This document shows positions 47,658-57,601 of a DNA stretch of 62,626 nucleotides, piece by piece. Where the stretch lies: contig NZ_JAAGLT010000043.1 in the NCBI RefSeq assembly GCF_010548275.1, positions 1 to 62,626 of the forward strand. The letters run 5' to 3'. A program made the position numbers and the translations under genes. Within the stretch, counting starts at the first letter, position 1, and the number at the start of each line of letters is the position of its first letter. This DNA is from Streptomyces sp. SID12488 (GTDB lineage: Bacteria; Actinomycetota; Actinomycetes; Streptomycetales; Streptomycetaceae). The notes under the pieces are model-generated. The model was not told where the DNA came from and did no database searches. It was given only the letters and a program-made list of their open reading frames with translations.

Positions 47658-48710
47658 GTGCCGCACCCGCCCCCGCACTCCCTCGCCCACCCCCTCACCC
47701 ACCGTCTCGTCCCCTCCCCCGCCGGCCGTATCCACCTGGTCGAACAGGGCACCGGCCCGCTGGTCCTGCTGGTGCACGGGTTTCCTGAGTCCTGGTACTC
47801 CTGGCGGCACCAGCTCCCGGCCCTGGCCGCCGCCGGATACCGTGCCGTCGCCATCGACGTACGCGGGTACGGCCGTTCCTCGCGCCCCGGGGCGACGAGC
47901 GCGTATCGGATGCTCGACCTGGTCGACGACAACGTCGCCGTCGTGCACGCCCTGGGGGAGAGCTCCGCGGTACTGGTCGGCCACGACTGGGGCGCGACGA
48001 TCGCCGCGACATCCGCGCTGGTCCGCCCGGACGTGTTCCGCGCGGTCGCCCTGCTGAGCGTGCCGTACAGCCCGCCCGGCGGACCTCGGCCCAGCGAGGT
48101 CTTCGCGCGCATCGGTGGCGATGAGGAGGAGTTCTACGTCTCCTACTTCCAGGAACCCGGCCGTGCCGAGGCCGAGATCGAACCCGACGTGCGCGGCTGG
48201 CTGGCAGGCTTCTACGCCGCCCTCTCCGCCGACACCATGCCCGAACCCGGCGCCCCGGACCCGCACTTCGTGACGCGCGCCGGAAGCGGAAGGGGGAGCG
48301 GAAGGGGGAGCGGAAGGGGGAGCGGAGTGGGAACACTGCGCGAGCGCTTTCCCCGCCGGCAACTGCCCGCCTGGCTCAGTGACCACGAACTCGACGTCTA
48401 CGCCGGTGAGTTCGAGCGCACCGGCATGAGCGGCGCGCTCGCCCGCTACCGCAACATGGACCGGGACTGGGAGGACCTGGCGGACGGTGGCCACACCGGC
48501 GCCCCCGTCACCCAGCCGTCACTGTTCATCGGCGGCTCCCTGGACGCCTCCACCACCTGGCTGGCCGACGCGATCAACGCATACCCGGTCACGCTGCCAG
48601 CCCTCACCGGCTCCCACATCCTCGAAGGCTGCGGCCACTGGGTCCAGCAGGAACGCCCCGAGGAGACCAACGCCCTGCTGGCGGACTGGCTCAACTCCCT
48701 GCCCGCGTAA
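47658..48710 (+). CDS. Alpha/beta hydrolase, epoxide-hydrolase-like
   Basis: A 350-aa protein from GTG 47658. It has the oxyanion loop HGFPESW, the nucleophile elbow GHDWGA (Asp nucleophile, as in epoxide hydrolases and dehalogenases), acid GGSLDAS, and the final His in GCGHWVQQE. A (GSGR)n-like tract of about 18 residues sits in the cap region and comes from slippage-prone DNA (48287-48332). Soluble epoxide hydrolases open epoxides via an Asp ester. Substrate unknown. Confidence 0.88.
   Translation: MPHPPPHSLAHPLTHRLVPSPAGRIHLVEQGTGPLVLLVHGFPESWYSWRHQLPALAAAGYRAVAIDVRGYGRSSRPGATSAYRMLDLVDDNVAVVHALGESSAVLVGHDWGATIAATSALVRPDVFRAVALLSVPYSPPGGPRPSEVFARIGGDEEEFYVSYFQEPGRAEAEIEPDVRGWLAGFYAALSADTMPEPGAPDPHFVTRAGSGRGSGRGSGRGSGVGTLRERFPRRQLPAWLSDHELDVYAGEFERTGMSGALARYRNMDRDWEDLADGGHTGAPVTQPSLFIGGSLDASTTWLADAINAYPVTLPALTGSHILEGCGHWVQQERPEETNALLADWLNSLPA
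48287..48332 (+). repeat. 12-bp tandem repeat in the hydrolase cap
   Basis: GGAAGGGGGAGC units repeat about three to four times. Each encodes Gly-Arg-Gly-Ser in the cap domain, so copy-number changes remain in frame. Confidence 0.8.
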
Positions 48711-48724
48711 GGGGATTCAATGAT

Positions 48725-48835
48725 TCAACGCGCCGTTTCAAGGAGGGTGCGGAACGCCCGCGGGGGCCAGGCGGTGAGGCGCTGGACGGTGTCGGTGACC
48801 CGGTCCTCCGCCCCCTCCGCGATGTACCTTCGTCC
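48725..48835 (-). pseudogene. Possible C-terminal remnant of an NmrA-like NAD(P)H-binding oxidoreductase
   Basis: The minus-strand frame ending at TGA 48725-48727 reads DRVTDTVQRLTAWPPRAFRT, resembling the C-terminal end of NmrA/azoreductase-like proteins (TDTVRRLTGRPPRxF). Only about 36 codons are open and no Rossmann part is present, so the rest of the gene is missing. Confidence 0.4.
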
Positions 48836-48975
48836 TCACTGCCGAACAGCTGTTACTCAGGCGGGAGTTGAGTACGTGTGCTCATTCCCGGCGGCTGCCG
48901 GGCGGACAGGATTGGTGCAACGGCGCGGACAAGAGCGCCGGTCCGAAGCTGCTGATCCTGTTGGGGGAATTTCTC

Positions 48976-49431
48976 ATGGCGCGTCGTATCGTTCTGGCTG
49001 TGGCTGCCGGTGTCGTCGTTCTCGGTGGTGCCGGAGCCTTTGCTCTCGCCTATGCCGGGGAGCAGCCTCTTTCGGTGGCGCACAGTGCCGCCCGTTATGC
49101 GGCTCCCGTCGGTGACCGTGCCGGCTCGTTGACGTTCACCACTGATGTCACGGCATCCGCCGGTGTCAAGGGCGTGAAGGTCCTGGCCTGGCCGTCGAAC
49201 TCGTCCTTCTTCGCCAAGCAGGGGCTGACCGCCAAGGACATGGCTTCCGTGGAGTCGGCCGTGTGCAAGCCGTCGGGCGGGGACACCGTGCACTGCACCT
49301 ACACGATCCCCGTCAGCCGCGCCGACGTCGAGACGTCCGAGCGTGGTGTGTGGCACGTCGCCGTGCTGGCCACCGCGAAGGACGGCGACACGAAGCTCGT
49401 CACCAAGGCCGCCGACTTCACCGTTGCGTGA
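48976..49431 (+). CDS. Secreted DUF5707-like protein
   Basis: A 151-aa protein from ATG 48976 (GGGGGA upstream). It has a signal peptide (residues about 1-27, IVLAVAAGVVVLGGAGAFAL), then a beta-rich domain with two cysteines (SAVCKPSGGDTVHCTYTI) likely forming a disulfide. The composition fits the Streptomyces DUF5707 family. Function unknown. Confidence 0.75.
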   Translation: MARRIVLAVAAGVVVLGGAGAFALAYAGEQPLSVAHSAARYAAPVGDRAGSLTFTTDVTASAGVKGVKVLAWPSNSSFFAKQGLTAKDMASVESAVCKPSGGDTVHCTYTIPVSRADVETSERGVWHVAVLATAKDGDTKLVTKAADFTVA

Positions 49432-49498
49432 TCCGGACGTACAAGTGATCGTGTGGCGTGTGCGCTCTCGTCTCCGGGGCTGAGGAAAGCAGGTCGTG

Positions 49499-49729
49499 AT
49501 GTCGGCGAACGAGCCGTGGCGGATGTCGGTCGACGGTGAGGAGTTCGAGGTCAGCCAGCCGGACAACACCACGGGCTCCTACCACTTCACCTGGCTGACC
49601 GGGCCCGACCCCGGGTACGGCTTCGGGTTCAGCACCCACCCTCCGGTCCAGGCCGACACGGCCGAACTCGAGTACTCCATCCGGGACTTCCTCTCACAGG
49701 TCGACCCCGGGACCGGACACATCGAGTGA
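49499..49729 (+). CDS. Small acidic protein, function unknown
   Basis: A 76-aa protein from ATG 49499 (or GTG 49496), with GAGGAAAG upstream. The sequence is compact and ordered-looking: PWRMSVDGEEFEVSQPDN, YHFTWLTGPDPGYGFGFST, then LEYSIRDFLSQVDPGTGHIE. No domain is recognised, but the balanced composition and RBS support a real gene, probably cytosolic. Confidence 0.65.
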   Translation: MSANEPWRMSVDGEEFEVSQPDNTTGSYHFTWLTGPDPGYGFGFSTHPPVQADTAELEYSIRDFLSQVDPGTGHIE

Positions 49730-50118
49730 TCGACAGATGTGGCTGACCTGGGCGGAGGGAACGAGGGCGCATGAGTGACGTGCGTGGCGCCTTGGACGGG
49801 TTGGCCGGGGACCAGCGACTGGCGCAGGAGTGGATCGGTGGGCTGACGCGCAATTCCGCGCGGCCCGCATCGGTGCCGACGCGACTGCGGTCACTGTCGT
49901 GGAACCACCCGCCTGAACCTCCTCCTGACTCACCCGATACCCATTCGACCGGGAGGAGGTGACGGCGAGGCGTGTGTCCGGCGCACGGCGGTGCAGCCGT
50001 CCCTGCCGCTGCCGCTGCCGCTGCCGCTGCCGGTGTGGGCGCGGCTTGCCGAGGACGAGGACAAGAGCGAGGACGTCGCGGTGCGCACAGCCCACGACTC
50101 GTCCCCTCCCCTTGCCTG
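49730..50118. other. 389-bp region with one doubtful small frame and a GCCGCT repeat
   Basis: A frame at 49771-49962 (MSDVRGALDGLAGDQRLAQE start, GAGGG before the ATG) loses coding character after about 30 codons and may be a broken gene. A (GCCGCT)n run lies at about 50004-50032. Nothing else is supported. Confidence 0.35.
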
Positions 50119-50777
50119 CTACATCCCGCCCCGGGACAGGTACTCCGTCACCCGCCCCACCCCCCAAACCTCACCGATCTTGTGCCGGATGTCGAACAGG
50201 TTCGCCGCGTGCACCCCCGGATCCCGGTCTCCCACCGCCTCCTCGACCACCACCGGGACGAACCCGTGCTGCATGGCGTCGAGGGCCGTCGCCCGTACGC
50301 AGCCGCTGGTTGTCAGGCCGGCGATGAGGAGGGTGTCGATGCCGTGGGAGGTGAGGTAGGTGGACAGGGCGGTGCCGAAGAAGGCGCTCGGGTACTGCTT
50401 TGTCACCATCAACTCCGCTTCCCTCGGCGCCAGTCCCTCGATGAACTCGGCGTACGGGCTGCCCTCCACGAACGCCCGCAGGCTCGGCACCTTGCGGTAG
50501 AAGACGCCTCCGTCGCTGCCGTCGGGGCGCAGGAGCACGCGCGTCACGATCACCGGGATTCCGGCCCGGCGGGCGACGGACAGCAGCTCTCGCATCGCCT
50601 CGGCGGCGCCCTCCGCGCCCGCCCCCGCGTAGAGGGGGCAGGCCGGATCGACGTACGCCCGGGCCGGGTCCACGAGGAGCAGGGCGGGGGAGGCGCCGGG
50701 CGTCAACCGCCCACCCAGACCGGCGCGTCGGTAGTCCTCCTCCGGGGCGCCCGCCTCACCGGTTCCCGGAACCGGGC

Positions 50778-50781
<4 letters not shown>
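50119..50781 (-). CDS. Isochorismatase-like cysteine hydrolase (N-carbamoylsarcosine amidase group)
   Basis: A 220-aa protein from GTG 50781, overlapping the rutA-like stop (GTGA). The catalytic triad of the family is visible: Asp in ALLLVDPARAYV, Lys in VTKQYPSAFFGT, and Cys in GLTTSGCVRAT. The sequence resembles N-carbamoylsarcosine or maleamate amidases more than canonical RutB. Tight coupling to rutA suggests it fills the RutB role of hydrolysing the ureidoacrylate-type product. Alternative substrates such as other N-carbamoyl compounds are possible. Confidence 0.85.
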
Positions 50782-51860
<1,079 letters not shown>

Positions 51861-52133
51861 GCCACTCCTCGGAGAGATCCTCTGGACGGACTCTCTGGAC
51901 GGATCCGCCGGGCGGATCCCCAGATTTGAAGTCCTCGACAGTCAGTTACGTTCAAATCTCAACTGTTCTTCAACGGCAGGCTACTTGGGCCTGATGACGG
52001 TGGAATGTCACACAACCTGCGCTGGGAGTGCGGCTGTTGATGTCCGCGTGAACCGGTGAAGGTGGCCAGAGGTGAACGTGAGATTCCTGCAAAGTCCTGC
52101 TTGAGGTGCCATTCGAACGGTAAAACTTCAAGT

Positions 52134-55097
52134 ATGAACGCACGGCTGGCACTGCTCGGCTCGGTGGACCCCGGTGTCGCCGAGAGCGAGGTCTTCCGGC
52201 TGGCCCTCCAGCACGCGGTGGCGGAGCTTGGCGCGCTCGGGGGAACGATTCACCTCCGGGGCCCCATGTCGGCCCTGCGGCTGGTGTCGGCCACCGGTCT
52301 GCCCACGGCTCTCACCGGCCCCTGGGAGATCATCGACCAGGAAGGCCCGCTGGCCCCCGCCCGCGCCCTGTACGAGAACAGTCACGAGGGCCGTGGGGTG
52401 TGGATACCCGGGGTGGCGGCCGACCGCGCCGATCCCACGATCCCCATCTGCCCGTCGAGCGCGCCCATCCCGGGCAGCGGCCTGGCCGCCGTGCCGGTCA
52501 TCCGCCGTGACCGCAGCATCGGCGCTCTCACCGTCATCACCGGTGAGAGCCGTGAACCGACGTCCGCCCACTGGCGGTTCCTGCGGGCCGTCGTCGCATG
52601 GGCGGAGGAACGCATGGTCCAGGCGCCGTTGCCGGCCGGGCCCGTGCACTCGGAGATGAGCGGCGACCGGCTCCGCCAGGCGCTGAAGGAGGTCCGCGTC
52701 GGGTCGTGGGACTGGCACATCAAGAACGGTGAACTCATCTGGGACGAAGCCGCGATGGAGCTGTACGGCACCCGCCCCGAGGAGTACACCGCCCGCGTCG
52801 AGAACTGGATGCGCTGCGTCCACCCCGACGACCTCGGACCGACCCTGGCCCTCGTCGACCAGGCGATCCGGGGCCACTCGGTTTTCGAGGCCGAGTACCG
52901 CGTACGGGCCTTCGACGGCACGTACGGCTGGCACCAGGCGCGCGGCCGGGCGACGTACGACGAGCACGGCGAGCCGCTGCGGATGATCGGTATGGGCTGG
53001 GACAGCAACGAGTCGCGGACCGCCCGGGACGCGCTCAGCCGCGCCCTGCGGCACATGAGCGACGGGTTCCTCGCGGTCGACGACGCCTGGCGGATCACCT
53101 TCGCCAACCTGGAGGCCGAAGGCATGCTCGGCCTCTCCGAGGAGGAGCTGTTCGGGCGGGTCCTGTGGGACCTGCCGACCGTGCGGGAACTGCCCGATCT
53201 GGAGAGGCGCTGCCGGAAGGCCGCCGCCGAGGACAAGTCGGTCGGCTTCGACATACGCGTGCCCGGTACCGGTCGCCGCCACCACCTGCGACTGGTTCCG
53301 GGCCCCGACGGCCGTACCCTCTACCTCCAGGACGTCACCGAGAAGCGGCGGCACGAGGAGGAACGTCGGGCCGTCGAGTACGACGCGGCCGAACGCGCCG
53401 CCCGCATAGCGGAGTTGACCGCCGGGCTCGCCAAAGCGACGACCTCCCGGGACGTCGTCGACGTGGTCGCCCGGCGCGTGCTGCCGCCGTTCGCCGCAGC
53501 CGGCCTCATCGTCCAGACCATCGAGGACGACCGCCTGCGCACCGTCGGATCCATCGGCTACGGGGACGAGTTCCTCGACCTGATCAAGGACGTCCCGATG
53601 ACGCCCGGCTGGCCCAGCTGTGACGTGATCATCACCGAGACCCCCGCGTTCTTCTCGTCCGCGGCGGATTTCGCCGCCCACTTTCCCGCGCTGGCCGGCC
53701 TGCCCCGGCGCAGCGGCAAGCAGGCCTGGGCGTTCCTGCCGCTGACCGCCTCCGGCAACACCTTCGGCGTCTGCTCGGTCAGCTTCGACCGCCCGCGCGG
53801 TTTCACCGACGAGGAACGCGCCCTGCTCACCACGATCAGCGCCCTCGTCGCCCAGGCCCTGGCCCGGGCCCGCCTCTACGACGACGAGCGCAGCCGCTCC
53901 CGTGAACTCCAACGCGCCCTGCTGCCGAGCGCGTTGCCCGACCTGCCCGCGTGCACGGCCGCCGCCCGCTACCTTCCCGCCGCCGAGGGCGTGGACGTCG
54001 GCGGTGACTGGTACGACATCATCCCGCTCTCCGGCGGCCAGGTCGCCCTCGTCGTCGGCGACGTCATGGGCCACGGCCTGCCCCAGGCGGCCACCATGGG
54101 CCGGCTGCGCACCGCCGTCCACACCCTCGCCGACCTCGAACTGCCCCCCGACGAGATCATGAGCCACCTCAACGACATCGTCGGCAACATGGGCGAGGAG
54201 TCGTACGTCACCTGTCTGTACGCCCTCTACGACTCCATCACCCAGACCTGTTCCATCACCCGCGCCGGCCATCCCCCGCCGGCGGTCGTGCACCCCGACG
54301 GCACGGTGTACTTCCCGGCCCTCACCGCCGACCCGCCCCTCGGCGCGGCCGAACCCCCCTTCGAGACCGTCGAGTTGAAGGTCCCCGAGGGCAGCCTGCT
54401 GGTGCTGTACACGGACGGTCTGGTCGAGTCGTCGAAGCGGGAGATCGACGAGGGCATGGGTCAACTGGCCCGTCTGTTAAGGGGTGCGTACGAGGCCGGT
54501 ACGGAAGGGGACCTCGAAGGACTCTGCGACACGCTCACCGCGGGACTGCTCCCCGCCGAGCAGCCGAACGCGGACGACGCGGCTCTCCTCATCGCCCGTC
54601 TGCACGCCCTGACCGGCGACCGGGTCGCCTCCTGGCCGCTGCCCGAGGACCCGAGAGCGGCAGGCCAGGCCCGTCGCCATGTCCGCGAACAGCTGTCCGC
54701 CTGGGGTCTGGACGACCTCACGCCCACCACGGAACTCCTGGCCAGCGAGCTGGTCGGCAACGTCGTACGGCACGCCAAGGGCCCCGTCCAACTCCGGTTG
54801 CTGCACGGCGCCGAGCTGATCTGCGAGGTCTTCGACGGCAGCCTGACGATGCCCCGTATCCGCCGGGCGACGGAGACGGACGAGGGTGGCCGGGGGCTGC
54901 AGCTGATCACCGCCCTGTCCCAGCGCTGGGGGACGCGTTACACGCCGACCGGCAAGTGCATCTGGACGGAGCAGGCGCTTCAGCCTCCGGCGGGCGGGCA
55001 GGGTGAAGCGCCGCATGACGCCCTGGAGTTGATGTTTCTGAACCCGGGAGAGTTCGATGACATTCCGGAGTTGAGAGGGCTCGGAGACCTGAACTGA
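52134..55097 (+). CDS. GAF-PAS-GAF-PP2C(SpoIIE)-HATPase regulatory phosphatase
   Basis: A 987-aa cytosolic protein in a multi-domain layout: GAF-like (about residues 5-165), PAS (about 175-295, GSWDWHIKNGELIWDEAAME), second PAS (about 305-410), GAF (about 435-585), SpoIIE-type PP2C phosphatase (about 605-825, VGGDWYDIIPLSGGQ, VGDVMGHG, VLYTDGLVE), and a C-terminal HATPase_c of the RsbW kind (about 840-960, ELVGNVVRHAKGP, GGRGLQLI). Such proteins dephosphorylate anti-sigma antagonists to switch sigma factors on. Codon 782 is TTA (54477-54479), so translation should depend on bldA tRNA. ATG 52134 lacks a clear RBS; an in-frame GTG at 52056 is possible. Confidence 0.9.
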   Translation: MNARLALLGSVDPGVAESEVFRLALQHAVAELGALGGTIHLRGPMSALRLVSATGLPTALTGPWEIIDQEGPLAPARALYENSHEGRGVWIPGVAADRADPTIPICPSSAPIPGSGLAAVPVIRRDRSIGALTVITGESREPTSAHWRFLRAVVAWAEERMVQAPLPAGPVHSEMSGDRLRQALKEVRVGSWDWHIKNGELIWDEAAMELYGTRPEEYTARVENWMRCVHPDDLGPTLALVDQAIRGHSVFEAEYRVRAFDGTYGWHQARGRATYDEHGEPLRMIGMGWDSNESRTARDALSRALRHMSDGFLAVDDAWRITFANLEAEGMLGLSEEELFGRVLWDLPTVRELPDLERRCRKAAAEDKSVGFDIRVPGTGRRHHLRLVPGPDGRTLYLQDVTEKRRHEEERRAVEYDAAERAARIAELTAGLAKATTSRDVVDVVARRVLPPFAAAGLIVQTIEDDRLRTVGSIGYGDEFLDLIKDVPMTPGWPSCDVIITETPAFFSSAADFAAHFPALAGLPRRSGKQAWAFLPLTASGNTFGVCSVSFDRPRGFTDEERALLTTISALVAQALARARLYDDERSRSRELQRALLPSALPDLPACTAAARYLPAAEGVDVGGDWYDIIPLSGGQVALVVGDVMGHGLPQAATMGRLRTAVHTLADLELPPDEIMSHLNDIVGNMGEESYVTCLYALYDSITQTCSITRAGHPPPAVVHPDGTVYFPALTADPPLGAAEPPFETVELKVPEGSLLVLYTDGLVESSKREIDEGMGQLARLLRGAYEAGTEGDLEGLCDTLTAGLLPAEQPNADDAALLIARLHALTGDRVASWPLPEDPRAAGQARRHVREQLSAWGLDDLTPTTELLASELVGNVVRHAKGPVQLRLLHGAELICEVFDGSLTMPRIRRATETDEGGRGLQLITALSQRWGTRYTPTGKCIWTEQALQPPAGGQGEAPHDALELMFLNPGEFDDIPELRGLGDLN

Positions 55098-55189
55098 GAG
55101 ACCTGAACCGAGCGCTACTGCCGGGTATCCGGATCGCCCCTGAAAGCATCACCCTTGAAAGCTACGATGTGCCCTGGTTCTGACTCACC

Positions 55190-56059
55190 TCAGTTCTGAT
55201 ACACCTTGTCGTTGCCGGGGCCGCCCGAGAGCCTGTCGTTGCCCGGGCCGCCGTGCAGGACGTCGTTGCCGCTGTTGCCCCACAGGACGTCGTTGCCCCG
55301 GTCGCCGTACAGGCGGTCGTTGCCCCTGCCGCCGTAGAGGTCGTCGGCGCCTGAATTTCCGCGCAGGATGTCGTTGCCGTCGCCGCCGTTCAGGAGGTTG
55401 CCGGTGGCGTCACCGGTGAGCGAGTCGTTGCCGGCGTCGCCGTAGCACGCATAGCACCCGGTGAGGACGTCGTTCCCGGCTCCGCCGCGCGCTCCGTTGC
55501 CCCGCTGCTCGCCTCCGCCGACGGTGCGGTCGTTGCCGTCCTGGCCGTAGAGCTCGGTTTGGCTGTTGCCCACCAGCACGTCGTTGCCCTTGCCGCCGTA
55601 GATCGTGCTGTACGCGTAGTTGTCGGCGGCGATCGACACGGTGTCGTTGCCGTCGCCCAGGTTGATGTAGTAGTCGTCGGTGAAGTCGGTGCCCACCGGG
55701 ACGTGGACCGCGCAGCGGGCGACCGTGCGGTCGGTCGCCGACGGGTACACGCACTCGTAGTGTTCGGCCGCGCTGCTGTCGATGGCGATGGGCGCGCGGT
55801 CGCGGAAGGTGAGGATGTAGTAGGCGTCGTTCCCACCGTCGCGGCTCTCGAACTTCATCGAGACCGTCAGCCGGTTCGTCTGGCCGGCCTCGTCCTTGTA
55901 CCAGAGGTCGTGCTCGCCGTTGCGCACGACGTCGCGCAGCGTACCCGCGTCCGGAGTGGCCGCCTGGACGGCGGGAGCCGTGAGCGCGGCTGCGCCCAGG
56001 ACGAGGGTGAGAGTGAGGGCGGTGGTTGTCGCGGTGGCGATCCTTCTCCGTGTACGCAT
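55190..56059 (-). CDS. Secreted RTX (hemolysin-type calcium-binding) repeat protein
   Basis: A 289-aa protein from ATG 56059 (AAGGGG upstream). The signal peptide covers about residues 1-32 (TALTLTLVLGAAALTAPAVQA). A non-repeat domain (about 35-150) has two Cys (YECVYPS, VARCAVHV). The second half has about ten GGxGND-type nonapeptides (YGGKGNDVL, NGGDGNDIL, HGGPGNDRL), which form a calcium-loaded beta-roll. The repeats are cut by a short insert with GNDVLTGCYACYGDAGND. RTX proteins usually use type I secretion in Gram-negatives; here a Sec signal is present. Function unknown. Confidence 0.88.
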   Translation of the reverse strand: MRTRRRIATATTTALTLTLVLGAAALTAPAVQAATPDAGTLRDVVRNGEHDLWYKDEAGQTNRLTVSMKFESRDGGNDAYYILTFRDRAPIAIDSSAAEHYECVYPSATDRTVARCAVHVPVGTDFTDDYYINLGDGNDTVSIAADNYAYSTIYGGKGNDVLVGNSQTELYGQDGNDRTVGGGEQRGNGARGGAGNDVLTGCYACYGDAGNDSLTGDATGNLLNGGDGNDILRGNSGADDLYGGRGNDRLYGDRGNDVLWGNSGNDVLHGGPGNDRLSGGPGNDKVYQN

Positions 56060-56382
56060 GCCGAGCAGCCCCTTCGCGGGAGTCGTGCCGTGGGTTTCTG
56101 AGTACCCGTTAGACAGCGGACCCGGGGCAGAGGTTGTACTCCGGAGCGAACCGGCGCCGCTCTGCTGGAGCTGGAGCTGGATCGCGCTGATCACCCTGTA
56201 CGGCAGCGTCTTCGCCGTGCCCGAGGACGCGGCGCGCGGCCTGGTCCGCCCGGGCTTCGTCACCGTCGCGGTGCGCGGGGGACAGAGTCACGCGAAACCG
56301 TGACCGTTCCCCCGCGCCGGTCACGGCCTCGCTGGTGTGGCGGTCGGCCATCGACGGGTCGGCGGATCGACGGGTCGGTGGA
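56060..56382. other. 323-bp spacer before the ars island
   Basis: No gene is supported. A plus-strand frame (ending TGA near 56301) has a short hydrophobic run (WIALITLYGSVFAV) but no start or RBS, and may be a gene fragment. The left border of the arsenic island should lie in or near this stretch. Confidence 0.4.
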
Positions 56383-56856
56383 TCAGCAGCAACCGCCCGT
56401 GACGGAGGGTTCCTTCGCCTTCGAGCCGGTGTCGGCCTCGCCCGCGCCGGCGCAGCACGTGCTGCCCTGTTGCTTGGCCAGGGAGTCGGCATCGGCCTTG
56501 ACGACGTAGACCTCCCAGGGTTCCTGGCCGGGGCCGTGGACCCAGACCTTGTCCTGGAGGGCGTAACAACAGGTGGTGTCGTTCTCCACGTCGGTGGCCA
56601 GGCCGGACTCGCCCAGGCGGGCGGTGGCGGCGTGCACGGCCTCCGTGCTCTCGACCTCGACTCCGAGGTGGTCCATACGCGTTGCCTCGTCCGCGCCGCC
56701 CTCGATGAGGACCAGCTTGAGCGGGGGTTCGGCGACGGAGAAGTTGGCGTAGCCGTCGCGGAGTTTGGCGGGCTGGGTGCCGAAGAGCTTCGTGTAGAAG
56801 GCCACGGATGCGGCGAGATCGGGGACACGAAGAGCGAGTTGTACGCGGGATGTCAT
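56383..56856 (-). CDS. arsI: ArsI/CadI-family C-As lyase (organoarsenical dioxygenase)
   Basis: A 157-aa vicinal-oxygen-chelate protein from ATG 56856 with an ideal AGGAGG site. It has LALRVPDLAASVAFYTKLFG, the metal His in MDHLGVEVES, the vicinal Cys pair in TTCCYALQDKVWVHGP, and the Glu in EPWEVYVVKAD. ArsI binds trivalent organoarsenicals through the Cys pair and uses Fe2+ and O2 to cut the C-As bond. A Cys-rich tail (GSTCCAGAGE and final GGCC) may bind extra metal. It is downstream of the broken arsO-like gene on the same strand. Confidence 0.9.
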   Translation of the reverse strand: MTSRVQLALRVPDLAASVAFYTKLFGTQPAKLRDGYANFSVAEPPLKLVLIEGGADEATRMDHLGVEVESTEAVHAATARLGESGLATDVENDTTCCYALQDKVWVHGPGQEPWEVYVVKADADSLAKQQGSTCCAGAGEADTGSKAKEPSVTGGCC

Positions 56857-56884
56857 GGCGAACCTCCTGTGGTGGGTGGGGAGT

Positions 56885-57434
56885 TCAGCAGCCGCCGGAC
56901 TGTCCGGCGTTCTCCGGCTCGTCGAAGAGGCCGGTGCCGCCGCACACGCCCGTCTCCGGCAGGGTGAGTTCGACGCTCGGCGGCCTCCTGGTCGCCCGAG
57001 ATCGCGGCGGCGACGGAGCGGACCTGCTCGTGACCGGTCATGGCGAGGAAGGTCGGCGCGCGGCCGTACGGCTTCATGCCGACCAGGTACACGCCCTGCT
57101 CCGGGTGCGAGAGCTCGCCCACACCGTGCGGATGGACCGTGCCGCAGGAGTGGACGTTGGGATCGATGAGCGGGGCCAGGGCGGTCGGCGCCTGGAGGCG
57201 CTCGTCGCGAGCACTTCTCGGCGGCCGGGTCGACGACCTCCCCCAGGTCGAGAACAGCCGGACGTGGGACCACTCGCGTACGGCGCTGCCCGCGACCGGG
57301 CCGGCCTCCAGGACCAGGGGTTCGATGCCGCGCTCGACGAGGCGGACGGTGGCGGCCGGACCGATGGGGCCGGCGCCGATGGCGACGACGGGCAGCTGGC
57401 CGGTGGCGGGCACGCTGGTGCTGGACGAGGCCAC
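56885..57434 (-). pseudogene. arsO: arsO-like flavoprotein monooxygenase, frameshifted and internally deleted
   Basis: From GTG 57434 the frame reads PVVAIGAGPIGPAATVRLVE (FAD-binding GxGxxG, with the usual Leu replaced by Pro), then GPVAGSAVREWSHVRLFSTW. It then shifts to another frame (GEVVDPAAEK), back again for PLIDPNVHSCGTVHPHGVGE and SHPEQGVYLVGMKPYGRAP, and finally to a third frame ending in ENAGQSGGC at 56885. About 150-200 residues of the middle are gone. ArsO-type enzymes of ars clusters are about 350-450 aa, so this cannot be functional. Confidence 0.85.
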
Positions 57435-57500
57435 GAGGTCCCCCTGTTTCGATATCCGTCGATCTCCTGCGCTGCCAGCATGGCACTTGTATCGATGAAC

Positions 57501-57601
57501 GTCAACATAGACATGCATCGAATTAGAGGTGGGGTGTAGGCCGGTTGGCTGCGGCCCCGCCGTCACTGATTCGACGTATGTCAACATAGATGCATGTCGA
57601 A
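57501..57601. promoter_or_regulatory. Divergent ars control region with two ArsR-type boxes
   Basis: Two 22-bp direct copies start with GTCAACATAGA: 57501-57522 and 57580-57601. The first is followed by CATGCATCGAA and the second by TGCATGTCGAA, so they share the core and palindromic ATGCAT. They flank the start points of the broken arsO gene (minus) and arsR1 (plus); the second covers the arsR1 ATG. These are the expected binding sites for ArsR1. Confidence 0.75.

Noticed and set aside
44876..48112. 1078-codon minus-strand frame opposite the permease and GH42 genes
   Set aside because: GC-driven antisense shadow of well-supported genes.
50004..50032. GCCGCT run as a possible CRISPR or regulatory array
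   Set aside because: A simple hexanucleotide repeat with no spacers; no Cas genes and no direct-repeat/spacer pattern anywhere in the window.
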